From NCBI RefSeq assembly GCF_003258365.1, contig NZ_QHKM01000001.1, positions 1,178,001 through 1,242,000 on the forward strand: a DNA stretch of 64,000 nucleotides, given 5' to 3'. The notes beneath the pieces were generated by a model that was not told where the DNA came from, searched no databases, and saw only the letters and a program-made list of their open reading frames with translations. The DNA comes from Hymenobacter edaphi (GTDB lineage Bacteria; Bacteroidota; Bacteroidia; Cytophagales; Hymenobacteraceae). The translations under genes and the position numbers were made by a program. Positions 51,559 to 60,015 of this stretch are shown in pieces. The first letter of the stretch is position 1, and each line of letters begins with the position of its first letter.

Positions 51559-52662
51559 ATGTCCGCCACCGTCCAAGACCTCACCCGCGCCCTCGAAGCC
51601 TGGGCGCCCCTGCCCTACCAGGAAAGCTACGACAACGCCGGCCTGCAGTGCGGCGACCCGCAGATGCTCGTCAAAGGCGTCCTGATTGCCCTCGACTGCA
51701 CGCCCGCCGTCATCGACGAGGCCGTGCGCCGCGGCTGCAACGTGGTCGTGGTGCACCACCCGGTCATTTTCGTGCCGCTGAAGCGCCTCACGGGCGCCAC
51801 TGAGGTGGAGCGCACCATCATGCGCGCCCTGCGCCTCGACGTGGCCGTGTACGCGGCCCACACCAACCTCGACAACGTGCGCCACGGCGTGAGCCGCCAC
51901 CTGGCCGAAAAGCTGGGCCTGACCAGCCTGCGCATCCTCGACCCCAAGCCCGGCCTGCTCGGCAAGCTCGTCACCTACGTGCCGCCCCGGCACACAGAAG
52001 CCGTGCTGCAGGCCCTCTACGCCGCCGGCGCCGGCCAGGTCGGCGACTACCACGACTGCAGCTTTCGCCTCGACGGCACCGGCACCTTCACGCCCGGCCC
52101 CGGCACCAACCCCGCCGTCGGCGCCCCGAACCAGCCCGAAACCGTGCCGGAGCAGCGCGTGGAAGTGCTGCTGCCGCTGCACCTGCAGCACAAGGCCTTG
52201 GCGGCGCTGCGCCAGGCACATCCTTACGAGGAAGTGGCCTACGAGCTGATCAAGCTGGAAAACGTGAATCAGGAGGTCGGCTCCGGCATGATCGGGGAGC
52301 TGCCCGAGGCGCTGCCGGCCCGGGACTTTCTGCGCCTGCTGCGCGAGCGGCTCGACGTGCCGGTAGTCAAGCACACCGAGTTCCACGCCGTGATTCGCCG
52401 GGTGGCGGTGTGCGGCGGGGCCGGCTCCTTCCTCACGAAAAAGGCCGTGGCGGCCGGTGCCGATGCCTACGTGACCGGCGACATCAAGTACCACGAATTT
52501 TTTGCCCCCGAAGGCCGCCTGCTGCTCTGCGACGTGGGCCACTACGAGAGCGAGCAATATACCGGGGAGTTGTTTCGCGAATTGCTTAGGGAGAAATTTG
52601 CGCGTACTTTTGCGGTCTTGTTAGCCGAGACCCCCACGAACCCTGTTCGCTATGATTTCTAA
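51559..52662 (+). CDS. NIF3-like dinuclear metal centre protein
   Basis: The 367-residue protein has the NIF3/YbgI core: MSATVQDLTRALEAWAPLPY, QESYDNAGLQCGDP, VVVHHPVIF (metal histidines), YAAHTNLDNVRHGVS and the final DVGHYESEQY. A PII-like insertion domain (about residues 130-240) is present, as in longer family members. Proteins of this family form hexamers with two metal ions; the role is debated (GTP cyclohydrolase-like activity or glutathione adduct hydrolysis in some). It overlaps the zinc-ribbon gene by 11 bp, a pairing conserved in Bacteroidota, suggesting a joint function. Confidence 0.93.
   Translation: MSATVQDLTRALEAWAPLPYQESYDNAGLQCGDPQMLVKGVLIALDCTPAVIDEAVRRGCNVVVVHHPVIFVPLKRLTGATEVERTIMRALRLDVAVYAAHTNLDNVRHGVSRHLAEKLGLTSLRILDPKPGLLGKLVTYVPPRHTEAVLQALYAAGAGQVGDYHDCSFRLDGTGTFTPGPGTNPAVGAPNQPETVPEQRVEVLLPLHLQHKALAALRQAHPYEEVAYELIKLENVNQEVGSGMIGELPEALPARDFLRLLRERLDVPVVKHTEFHAVIRRVAVCGGAGSFLTKKAVAAGADAYVTGDIKYHEFFAPEGRLLLCDVGHYESEQYTGELFRELLREKFARTFAVLLAETPTNPVRYDF
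52605..52612 (+). promoter_or_regulatory. Putative internal -7 promoter box (TACTTTTG)
   Basis: TAnnTTTG with TTG 20 bp upstream (52582-52584) lies inside the NIF3 gene, 40 bp before the zinc-ribbon ATG, allowing separate expression. Confidence 0.5.
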
Positions 52663-53398
52663 TTCCGCTTCGGACATCACCGTAGCCAGCAAGCTGGAAG
52701 CCCTGCTCAACCTGCAACGCATTGACTCGCAGCTCGACGAAATTCGGCGCGTGCGCGGCGACTTGCCGGAAGAAGTGCGCGACCTGGAAGACGAAATTGC
52801 CGGCTACGAAGTCCGCGTTTCGAAATTCGACGAGGAAGTAGCGAGCCTGAACGACCAGATCAAGGCCCGCAAGCAAGCCGCCAAAGACGCCGAAGTGCTG
52901 ATTCGCCGCTACGAGGACCAGCAGCAGAACGTGCGCAACAACCGCGAGTACGAAGCCATCGGCAAGGAAATGGAGCTGCAAAAGCTCGAAATCCAGATTT
53001 CCGAGAAGAAGATTCGCGAATTCCAGTACCAGATCGACCAGAAAAACCAGGAAATCAGCGGCACCAAGCTGCGCCTGGACGAGCGCCGCAAGGACCTGAC
53101 CAACAAGCAGTCGGAACTGCAGGTTATCGTGGGCGAGAGCGAAGCCGATGAGCAGAAGCTCGTGGCCGAGCGCGAAGTGGCTGCTAAGCCCGTGGAAGAC
53201 CGCCTGCTGTCGGCCTACACCCGCATCCGCGGCAATGCCCGCAACGGCCTGGCCGTGGTGATGGTGAAGCGCGACGCCTGCGGCGGCTGCTTCAACACGG
53301 TGCCCCCGCAGCGCCAGGCCGACATCATTGCCCACAAGAAAATCATCGTGTGTGAGCACTGCGGCCGCATTCTGGCCGACGTGGAAGCCCGCGCGTAA
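52652..53398 (+). CDS. Coiled-coil zinc-ribbon protein (zf-RING_7/DUF164 type)
   Basis: The 248-residue protein is a long coiled coil (about residues 15-175, rich in Glu, Lys and Arg) ending in a C4 zinc ribbon: C210 and C213 (CGGC), C234 and C237 (CEHC). This is the C4-type zinc ribbon family found across bacteria next to NIF3-like genes. Its exact role is unknown; some relatives bind nucleic acids or flagellar proteins. Its start overlaps the NIF3 gene by 11 bp and an internal promoter may also drive it. An intrinsic terminator follows at 53434. Confidence 0.93.
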   Translation: MISNSASDITVASKLEALLNLQRIDSQLDEIRRVRGDLPEEVRDLEDEIAGYEVRVSKFDEEVASLNDQIKARKQAAKDAEVLIRRYEDQQQNVRNNREYEAIGKEMELQKLEIQISEKKIREFQYQIDQKNQEISGTKLRLDERRKDLTNKQSELQVIVGESEADEQKLVAEREVAAKPVEDRLLSAYTRIRGNARNGLAVVMVKRDACGGCFNTVPPQRQADIIAHKKIIVCEHCGRILADVEARA

Positions 53399-53433
53399 GT
53401 TTTCGTTGCGCGTTTTGCGTTGTTTGTTTTTCG

Positions 53434-53464
53434 AAAAGGAACGGCCCCGTGTCGTTCCTTTTTT
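53434..53464 (+). terminator. Intrinsic terminator after the zinc-ribbon gene
   Basis: A 10-bp stem (53434-53443 with 53453-53462), a 9-nt loop and a T-run ending at 53464, just 10 bp before the next start. Confidence 0.85.
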
Positions 53465-53474
53465 CATTGTTCAG

Positions 53475-55019
53475 ATGAAGGTTCTCGCAGAGGTGCGCCG
53501 AGGGTTGCGCGCAGGCGCGCTACGAGCGGCCCTGCTCCTGCTGCCGCTTTGCGCCTTCACGGCGCAGGAACCGGACTCGAACAACGAACAACGAACAACA
53601 AATAACGAAACGGCCGCCGACCAGCTCAGCCCCGCCGCCCGCCGCGCCTACACCGAACTGCTGAAGCTGCGCACCGGCACGGCCCAGGCCCTGGCGCGGG
53701 CGGAGCTCCGGCAGCAGCCCGGCAGCGCCGGCGCCCTGCTGGTGGCCGAGGGCGCGGGCTTCGCCGAGTTGGTCATCAGCCAGGACGCCGCCCGCTACGA
53801 AATCATCATCGACCAGCAGGATGCGGCCCTGGCGGCGCTGGACGCGCAGCCCCGCTCGGCCCTGCGCGACTACGTGCGCGGCGAGATTCGCCTGCACCAG
53901 GCCGTGGTCCAGGTGATGTTCGGCCACGAGCTGCAGGGCGCCTGGAGTTTGCGCCAGGCCTACCTGCAGGTGCAGCAGAACGCCCGGCGCTGGCCCGGCT
54001 ACCTGCCGACGGTGAAGACGCTGGGTTTGTGTGAGTTCCTGATCGGCTCGGTGCCCGAGGGCTACCGCTGGTTTCTGAACCTGCTGGGCCTGCCCGGCAA
54101 CACCGAAGCCGGGCTGCAGCACCTACGCACGGCCGCCCAGCGCCCCCACGACTTCCAGCCCGAAGCGCAGATTCTGGTGGCCCTGATCCGGCAGACCTAC
54201 TACGGCGCCGACGAGGAAGCCGCCACGCTGGTAGCGCGCCTCAGCCGCGAACAGCCCGACAACCTGCTGTTCAGCTACCTGGGCATGTCGGTGCAGAAAA
54301 AGCTGCACCACGCCGACCAGGCCCTGGCCTACTACCGCAATCGGCCCACCGGCCCCACCTACGTGCCCGTGGCCTACCTGCACCACATGGCGGCCGATTT
54401 GCTGCTCTACCAGGGTCAGTACACCGCTTCGGAGCGCGCCAACCAGCAGTTTCTGAGCGAGTACCGCGGCGTGCACTACCGCAAGGACGCGTGGTTTAAG
54501 CTCTACCTGGCCTACTGGCTTAGCGGCGACGCGGCCCAGGCCGAGCGCAGCCGCCAGCAGATCAGCAAGGGCGGCGACACCACCGTGGAGGAGGACCGCT
54601 ACGCCCAGCGCTTCGTCGACGACCGGGTGCCGCTCAGCCGCCCACTCACTCGCGCCCGCCTGCACATCGACGGGGGCTACTACCGCCCCGCCCTGGCCAC
54701 GCTGGACGAGTTTCGGGCTACCGCCGCCACCCCGCTGCGCGACCGGCTGGAGGAGCCCTACCGCCGCGCCCGCGCCTACCACGGCCTGCAGCGCCTCGAC
54801 TCGGCCCGGCTGTACTACGGCCGCTGCATCGCGGCCAGCGGCCCGGCGCCGTACTATTTTGCCCCGCAATCGGCCCTGCAGCTGGGCTATATCTGCCAGG
54901 AAGCCGGCCAAAAAGCCCAGGCCAAGGCGTATTTTCAGAAGGCGCTGGGCTACGGTAAGCACGAATACAAGACCAGCACCGACGCCAAGGCCAAGGTGGC
55001 GCTGGCGAGTTTGAAATGA
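53475..55019 (+). CDS. Secreted DUF3808/TPR-like protein
   Basis: The 514-residue protein begins MKVLAEVRRGLRAGALRAAL with a signal-like hydrophobic stretch, then helical repeats throughout (for example AAATLVARLSREQPDNLLFS and ALQLGYICQEAGQKAQAKAY) typical of TPR/DUF3808 domains. A short N-terminal stretch SNNEQRTTNNE comes from a repeat (ACGAACAACGAACAAC) that also occurs between genes, so the region was altered by repeat sequence. Its start is only 10 bp after a terminator, so a downstream start is possible. The stop overlaps the pabB-like gene by 4 bp. Function unknown. Confidence 0.75.
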   Translation: MKVLAEVRRGLRAGALRAALLLLPLCAFTAQEPDSNNEQRTTNNETAADQLSPAARRAYTELLKLRTGTAQALARAELRQQPGSAGALLVAEGAGFAELVISQDAARYEIIIDQQDAALAALDAQPRSALRDYVRGEIRLHQAVVQVMFGHELQGAWSLRQAYLQVQQNARRWPGYLPTVKTLGLCEFLIGSVPEGYRWFLNLLGLPGNTEAGLQHLRTAAQRPHDFQPEAQILVALIRQTYYGADEEAATLVARLSREQPDNLLFSYLGMSVQKKLHHADQALAYYRNRPTGPTYVPVAYLHHMAADLLLYQGQYTASERANQQFLSEYRGVHYRKDAWFKLYLAYWLSGDAAQAERSRQQISKGGDTTVEEDRYAQRFVDDRVPLSRPLTRARLHIDGGYYRPALATLDEFRATAATPLRDRLEEPYRRARAYHGLQRLDSARLYYGRCIAASGPAPYYFAPQSALQLGYICQEAGQKAQAKAYFQKALGYGKHEYKTSTDAKAKVALASLK

Positions 55020-56281
55020 CGCCCACAGTTTCTCCGGCCCAGGCCCTGCGCTGGGCCGCCCAGTTTCCGTACTGCGCCTACTACGTGCCGGCCGTGGGCA
55101 CCGCCGCACCCGGCGGCGCCTTCGCGCACCTGCTGGCCGTGGGCACGGAAGCGGAGCCTGGTCCAGTGTCGCTGGCGGAGCTGGATGCCTGGCTCGCGGC
55201 GCAGGCTGGTTCGACGGCCCCGCGCTGCGGCCTGCTTACCTACGACCTCAAAAACGAGGTGGAACCCCCGCTTGGCAGCCAGCACCCCGACGGCCTGCAC
55301 TGGCCCGCGCTGCACTTCTTCGTACCCGACAAGTGGCTGCGCTGGCACCCCGACGGCCGCCTGGAAACCCACGGCCTGACCGCCGACGACCGGCGCGCCA
55401 TCGACGCCGCGACGATGGAGGACGCACCCGCCGCCCCGGTGCCCGCGCTGCGCCCGCGCCTGCCCCGCGCGGAGTACCTGCGGGCGGTGGAAGCCGTACG
55501 CGAAGACATTCTGAGCGGCGAAGTCTACGAGCTGAACCTCTGCCAGGAGTTCTTCGCCGAAAACGTGCAGCTGGACCCAGTCGACACGTTTCTGCGGCTG
55601 CTCGACGCCTCGCCCACGCCTTTCGCGGGCTTTTACAAGTGGCAGGACCGCTACTTGCTTTGCGCCTCGCCCGAGCGGTTTCTGCGCCGCGACGGGGACC
55701 AGCTGCTTTCCCAGCCCATCAAGGGCACCAGCCGGCGCGGCGGCACGCCCGAAGAAGACGAGCAGCAGCGCCAGCGGCTGCTGCACGACGAGAAGGAGCG
55801 CGCCGAAAACCTGATGATTGTGGATTTGGTGCGCAACGACCTGGCCCGCGTCAGCCGGCCCGGCACGGTGCAAGTGCCGGAGCTGTTCGGCCTCTACCCC
55901 TTCCGCCACGTGTGGCAGATGATTTCGACGGTAACCAGCCAGCCCGCCCCCGGCACGACGCTGGCCGATACGCTGCGCGCCACTTTCCCGATGGGCTCGA
56001 TGACCGGCGCGCCCAAAATCCGCGCCATGCAGCTCATCGAGCAGTACGAGCGGGCCCGCCGCGGCCTCTACAGCGGCAGCATCGGCTACGCCTGGCCCGG
56101 CGGCGACTTCGACCTGAACGTGGTCATCCGCAGCCTGCAGTACCGCCAGGATACCGGCTACCTCAGCTTCCAGGTCGGCTCGGCCATTACCTACGACTCG
56201 GTGCCGGAACGCGAGTACGAGGAATGCCTGTTGAAGGCCCGGGCCCTGCTGGAGGTGCTCGGAACGGCCATCAGCGCGTAG
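55016..56281 (+). CDS. Aminodeoxychorismate synthase component I-like (PabB/TrpE family)
   Basis: This 421-residue chorismate-utilising enzyme has the family C-terminal domain: LLSQPIKGTSRRGGT (the PIKGT motif of PabB), NLMIVDLVRNDLARV and GSMTGAPKIRAMQLIE and EECLLKARALLE. The TrpE signature (PIAGTRxRG) is replaced by PIKGT, so PabB is favoured: amination of chorismate to ADC in folate synthesis, with a glutaminase partner elsewhere. Its start shares 4 bp with the end of the TPR gene (ATGA), so translation is coupled, an arrangement I cannot explain functionally. Confidence 0.88.
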   Translation: MTPTVSPAQALRWAAQFPYCAYYVPAVGTAAPGGAFAHLLAVGTEAEPGPVSLAELDAWLAAQAGSTAPRCGLLTYDLKNEVEPPLGSQHPDGLHWPALHFFVPDKWLRWHPDGRLETHGLTADDRRAIDAATMEDAPAAPVPALRPRLPRAEYLRAVEAVREDILSGEVYELNLCQEFFAENVQLDPVDTFLRLLDASPTPFAGFYKWQDRYLLCASPERFLRRDGDQLLSQPIKGTSRRGGTPEEDEQQRQRLLHDEKERAENLMIVDLVRNDLARVSRPGTVQVPELFGLYPFRHVWQMISTVTSQPAPGTTLADTLRATFPMGSMTGAPKIRAMQLIEQYERARRGLYSGSIGYAWPGGDFDLNVVIRSLQYRQDTGYLSFQVGSAITYDSVPEREYEECLLKARALLEVLGTAISA

Positions 56282-56299
56282 AGGCCAGGCCCTGCTTGC

Positions 56300-56848
56300 T
56301 CAGAGCTGCAACGGCGGCCCCAGTATTTTCATGCCGTGCTCGAGGTGGATTTTCCGCAGTTCCGCCGCCGCCGGGGGCTTCGCCAGGCCCTGTAGCTTCC
56401 GCAGAAACTCCTCGAACTTCCCGGCCGGCTGCAGCAGGTACAGCTGCTTGCCGGTTTCCGTGAGCTGAATCCAGGTATGCGGGACGTTTCTGGGCAGGAA
56501 CACCGTGTCGCCGGTGCTGGCGACGAATTCCTCGGTGCCAACCACGAAGCGGTACTGGCCTTCCACGATGTAGAATATTTCGTCCTGGTGGTAATGAATG
56601 TGCAAGGGCGGGCCGACCTTTTCCCGCCCGCTGTACTGCAGCACGCTCAGCTGCTGGCCGGTGTCGTCGGCCGAGACTTTGACGTCCTGCCGGTTTACCC
56701 GCCGGAAGGTCAGCACCTCGTTGCGCCGGTTCTGCCCCGCTTTCACGACGAAGGGGCTGGGACTGGACTCGCCCGTCAGCGAAAACGGCACGCCCGCGGC
56801 GGCCCAAGGCAGGACGGCCGCCGCGCCCAGGAATGTTCTGCGTTTCAT
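56300..56848 (-). CDS. Exported cupin-domain protein
   Basis: The 182-residue protein begins MKRRTFLGAAAVLPWAA, a Tat-like signal (KRRTFLG) ending before GVPFS. The cupin barrel carries PPLHIHYHQDEIFYIVEG, with metal histidines and glutamate (HxHxxxE) and DTVFLPRNVPHTW as the second motif. It probably binds a metal and a small aromatic or sugar-like substrate in the periplasm. The ATG at 56848 gives the signal peptide directly. It follows the AraC gene 75 bp downstream on the same strand and may be regulated by it. Confidence 0.88.
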   Translation of the reverse strand: MKRRTFLGAAAVLPWAAAGVPFSLTGESSPSPFVVKAGQNRRNEVLTFRRVNRQDVKVSADDTGQQLSVLQYSGREKVGPPLHIHYHQDEIFYIVEGQYRFVVGTEEFVASTGDTVFLPRNVPHTWIQLTETGKQLYLLQPAGKFEEFLRKLQGLAKPPAAAELRKIHLEHGMKILGPPLQL

Positions 56849-56923
56849 GGCAACAGTGGTTGGTTGGGCCAATTTGCCGCCCATCTGCTGCCGTTTGGTG
56901 GTAAAAAATGGACGTTTACCGCT

Positions 56924-57754
56924 TTACACCTCCCACTCCCCGAAGTACCGTTCGGGCGCCCGGGTTTCTATTGCATAAAATGCCGCGGGGCTGTGCCCGG
57001 TAAACGCGGCGTAGTCCTTGGCCAGGTGCTGGTAGTCGTGGTAACCGCAGTGGAGCGCAATGCTGAGCCAGTCCTGCTCCGGCGCCTGGTTTTTCCGGCG
57101 GAATGCCTGGTCGAACCGGATGATTCGGCGGTACAGCTTCGGCCCAACGCCCATGCGCTCCTTGAACTTCCGGTCGAACTGGCGGTAGCTCAGGCAGGCT
57201 TCCCGGGCAAACCACTCCAGGGGGTATTTATCGGGGTACTGACCCATCAGCCGCCCGATTCGGTCGATGGGATGGGGCTTGCCCCGCGCCCGGCGCACCA
57301 GCTGGCGCAGGTACTGTTCGACCACGCTCAGCATCTGCGGGTAGGATGCCGCCGTGGCCAGCTGCTCGTTTACGCGCGCCACCTCGGCCCCGAGCACCGC
57401 CTCGGCATCCAGGTAGCCGTTCACGAGCTGCTGGGCCGGAATACCCGTCAGCAAAAACAGCTGGCCGGGCTGGAACACCACCTGCAGCGTCAGGAAGTTC
57501 TGCCCGATATGGCGGTTGCTGACGACGGTAGGCTGCCCCGTCAGGGCCACCCTGGTCTGGGGACAGCGCCGCCCGCTTTGCGGAAGCACCACCTGCTCCG
57601 GGTCTTTGGGATAAAACTGCAGGCACTCCTGCACCCGGGGTGGGTACGCCTTGAACGGCGGCGGTTGGCCACCCGCAAACGAGAAATCGGCAATGCGGTA
57701 TTGCTTCACGTAGGCCGCCAGATCAGCCGCAGGCGGAAGGTTTTCCAGCAGCAT
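56924..57754 (-). CDS. AraC family transcriptional regulator
   Basis: The 276-residue protein has an N-terminal DUF6597-like sensing domain (about residues 1-160, with YRIADFSFAGGQ and FQPGQLFLLTGIPAQ) and a C-terminal AraC HTH (about 185-270): EWFAREACLSYRQFDRKFKE and IALHCGYHDYQHLAKDYAA, followed by FTGHSPAAFY. It probably activates nearby genes in response to a small molecule. The cupin gene downstream on the same strand is the likely target. The ATG at 57754 is the first sensible start. Confidence 0.93.
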   Translation of the reverse strand: MLLENLPPAADLAAYVKQYRIADFSFAGGQPPPFKAYPPRVQECLQFYPKDPEQVVLPQSGRRCPQTRVALTGQPTVVSNRHIGQNFLTLQVVFQPGQLFLLTGIPAQQLVNGYLDAEAVLGAEVARVNEQLATAASYPQMLSVVEQYLRQLVRRARGKPHPIDRIGRLMGQYPDKYPLEWFAREACLSYRQFDRKFKERMGVGPKLYRRIIRFDQAFRRKNQAPEQDWLSIALHCGYHDYQHLAKDYAAFTGHSPAAFYAIETRAPERYFGEWEV

Positions 57755-58093
57755 AGCAACTGTGCGTTTCGTTGTCGGATTGTTGCGCCGTCCTGACTCT
57801 GGCTTTCTTCGACTGCGCAAGTAAGATAGGCAACTGATTCTGTACCATATACACTGCGGCGCCCAGATTGCCGGCAAGCGCCCGCTTAATCCCAACGCTT
57901 CACCGCGCCGGACTTAGCGGCTGCAGAGCCCAGGCCTGCTCCTGACCAACCGGCTTGCAGCCGTTGCCTGCTTCGGAAGCAACATTCAGCCATTCATTCG
58001 TTTAGCCATGTAACAATCCGGCCAAACTGCCAAACTGTCATTTCTCCCCCGGAAGCCGTACCTTTGCGCTCCTTACGCTGATTTTCCGAGGCC
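57755..58093. other. Intergenic region with the miaB promoter and repeat remnants
   Basis: No gene is seen in these 339 bp between the divergent AraC and miaB genes. They contain a short dispersed repeat with TTTAGCCATGTAACAA (about 57995-58015), related to sequences near 47519-47640, and the miaB promoter box at 58059-58066. Confidence 0.6.
58059..58066 (+). promoter_or_regulatory. Putative -7 promoter box (TACCTTTG) of miaB
   Basis: An exact TAnnTTTG, 27 bp upstream of the miaB start. Confidence 0.65.
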
Positions 58094-59536
58094 ATGTCTC
58101 AACCCCTGCTTACGCTCGATTTCCTGGATAACGCCCCCGCGCCGGCCGCCCCGGGCCAGCTGTCCGCCGACGTGCGCGTGACCGAAGCTACCCACACCGG
58201 CCGCCAGCGCCGGCTCTACATCGAGAGCTACGGCTGCCAGATGAACTACTCCGACTCCGAAATCGTGTCGAGCATCCTCTACGACGAGGGTTTCGACACC
58301 ACCACGGAGCTGGCGGAGGCCGACCTGGTGCTGCTTAATACCTGCTCCATCCGCGAAAAGGCGGAGGTGACGGTGCGGCAGCGCCTCAAGGAAATCAACT
58401 CCCACAAGCGCAAGCGCCCCGGCCTGCTGGTGGGCGTGCTGGGCTGCATGGCCGAGCGCCTCAAGAGCAAGTTCTTGGAGGAAGAGAAGATTGTGGACCT
58501 GGTGGTGGGCCCCGACGCCTACCGCGACCTGCCGAACCTGATCCGGGACGTCGACAACGGGCAGCGGGCGGTGAACGTGCTGCTGAGCCGCGAGGAAACC
58601 TACGCCGACATCACGCCGGTGCGCCTGAACTCCAATGGCATCACCGCCTTCGTGAGCATCATGCGCGGCTGCGACAACATGTGCTCCTTCTGCGTGGTGC
58701 CCTTCACCCGGGGCCGGGAGCGGAGCCGCGACGCGCACAGCATCGTGGCCGAAGCGCAGGCGTTGTTCAACCAGGGCTTCAAGGAAGTGACGCTACTGGG
58801 CCAGAACGTAGATAGTTACAAGTGGCAGTCGGAGGACGGCACGGAGCAAGTAAACTTCGCCGGCCTGCTGGAGCGCGTGGCCCTGGTGAGCCCCGAGCTG
58901 CGCATCCGCTTCTCCACCTCCCACCCCAAGGACATCACCGACGAGGTGCTGCACACGATGGCCAAGTACGACAACGTGTGCAACTACATCCACCTGCCCG
59001 CCCAGAGCGGCAACTCCCGGGTGCTCAAGCTGATGAACCGCACCTACGACCGGGAGTGGTACCTCGACCGCGTGGCCGCCATCCGCCGTATCCTGGGCGA
59101 GGACTGCGGCATCTCCACCGACATGATTGCCGGCTTCTGCTCCGAAACCGAGGAAGAGCACCAGGAAACGCTGAGCCTGATGGACCACGTCAAGTACGAC
59201 ATGGCCTATATGTTCTTCTACTCCGAGCGCCCCGGCACCCTGGCCGCCCGCAAGCTGGCAGACGATATTCCGCTGGACGTGAAAAAGCGCCGCCTGGCCG
59301 AAATCATCGAGCGGCAGCAGCAGCACAGCCTCGTGCGCAGTCAGCAGGGCGTGGGCAAGGTGCACCGCGTGCTGGTGGAGGGCGTCTCGAAGCGCAGCGA
59401 GGAGCACCTGAGCGGCCGCAACGACCAGAACAAGGTGGTCATCTTCCCCCGGCAGCACTTTAAGAAAGGCGACTACGTGAACGTGCTCGTCCACGAATGT
59501 ACCAGCACGACGCTGCTGGGCAACGCGGTTTCGTAG
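58094..59536 (+). CDS. miaB: tRNA i6A37 methylthiotransferase
   Basis: The 480-residue radical SAM enzyme converts i6A37 to ms2i6A37. The UPF0004 domain has [16 protein letters not shown] and [10 protein letters not shown], the radical SAM core the motif CDNMCSFC with [13 protein letters not shown] (about residues 196-215), and the TRAM domain the ending [21 protein letters not shown]. The MNYSDSE start of MiaB is clear and differs from MtaB's LNFSE. A short N-terminal extension (about 35 residues) precedes the core. Its product is the substrate of MiaE, also encoded in this window. Confidence 0.96.
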   Translation: MSQPLLTLDFLDNAPAPAAPGQLSADVRVTEATHTGRQRRLYIESYGCQMNYSDSEIVSSILYDEGFDTTTELAEADLVLLNTCSIREKAEVTVRQRLKEINSHKRKRPGLLVGVLGCMAERLKSKFLEEEKIVDLVVGPDAYRDLPNLIRDVDNGQRAVNVLLSREETYADITPVRLNSNGITAFVSIMRGCDNMCSFCVVPFTRGRERSRDAHSIVAEAQALFNQGFKEVTLLGQNVDSYKWQSEDGTEQVNFAGLLERVALVSPELRIRFSTSHPKDITDEVLHTMAKYDNVCNYIHLPAQSGNSRVLKLMNRTYDREWYLDRVAAIRRILGEDCGISTDMIAGFCSETEEEHQETLSLMDHVKYDMAYMFFYSERPGTLAARKLADDIPLDVKKRRLAEIIERQQQHSLVRSQQGVGKVHRVLVEGVSKRSEEHLSGRNDQNKVVIFPRQHFKKGDYVNVLVHECTSTTLLGNAVS

Positions 59537-59570
59537 CGCGTTGTTCGTTTTTGGTTGTTCGTTTTTCGTG
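59537..59570 (+). repeat. Left copy of a repeat framing the four-helix-bundle gene
   Basis: A T-rich stretch built of GTTGTTCGTTTTT units. Its approximate reverse complement is at 59981-60013. The copies are imperfect. Confidence 0.6.
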
Positions 59571-59577
59571 ATGCGCC

Positions 59578-59958
59578 ATGAACCCTGCTGCCGAGCCCAA
59601 GTCATACAAGGACCTAACGGTTTGGCAGCAGGGCCGCAAGCTGGTGCAATACGTCTACCTGATGACCAAGACGTTTCCCGCTGAGGAGCGTTACGATCTG
59701 GTCAGCCAGATGCGGCGGGCCGCAGTTTCCATTCCGTCGAACATTGCCGAAGGCTGTGGCCGGCAGCATCCGAAGGACACGATTCAATTCTTGATTATTG
59801 CCCGCGGCTCCTTGTATGAGCTGGAAACGCAGATTTATCTGTGCTTCGACCTGAGCTATATCACCGAAGCCGATTTAGAAGCAGCCGTAGAAAAGATTGA
59901 GAAGATGATTCAGCTGTTGCAGGGATTTATCTGCTACTACCGCACCCTAGCAAAATAA
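59578..59958 (+). CDS. Four-helix-bundle protein (S23 family)
   Basis: The 126-residue protein matches the TIGR02436/S23 family: KSYKDLTVWQQGRKLVQYVY at the start, RRAAVSIPSNIAEGCGRQ in the middle and LEAAVEKIEKMIQLLQGFI at the end. Relatives are encoded in 23S rRNA intervening sequences or as accessory partners of retroelements; free-standing copies are common in Bacteroidota with no known role. Base composition is lower in GC than in miaB and the next gene, and it is framed by AT-rich inverted repeats, consistent with an inserted element. Confidence 0.93.
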   Translation: MNPAAEPKSYKDLTVWQQGRKLVQYVYLMTKTFPAEERYDLVSQMRRAAVSIPSNIAEGCGRQHPKDTIQFLIIARGSLYELETQIYLCFDLSYITEADLEAAVEKIEKMIQLLQGFICYYRTLAK

Positions 59959-59980
59959 GTATCGACTGGTGGCGTCTATC

Positions 59981-60013
59981 CGAAAAACGAAAAACAAACA
60001 ACGAAAAACGAAG
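59981..60013 (-). repeat. Right copy of a repeat framing the four-helix-bundle gene
   Basis: An A-rich stretch (CGAAAAACGAAAAAC units), approximately the reverse complement of 59537-59570. It ends just before the sigma-54-type regulator's TTG start. Confidence 0.6.
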
Positions 60014-60015
60014 AT

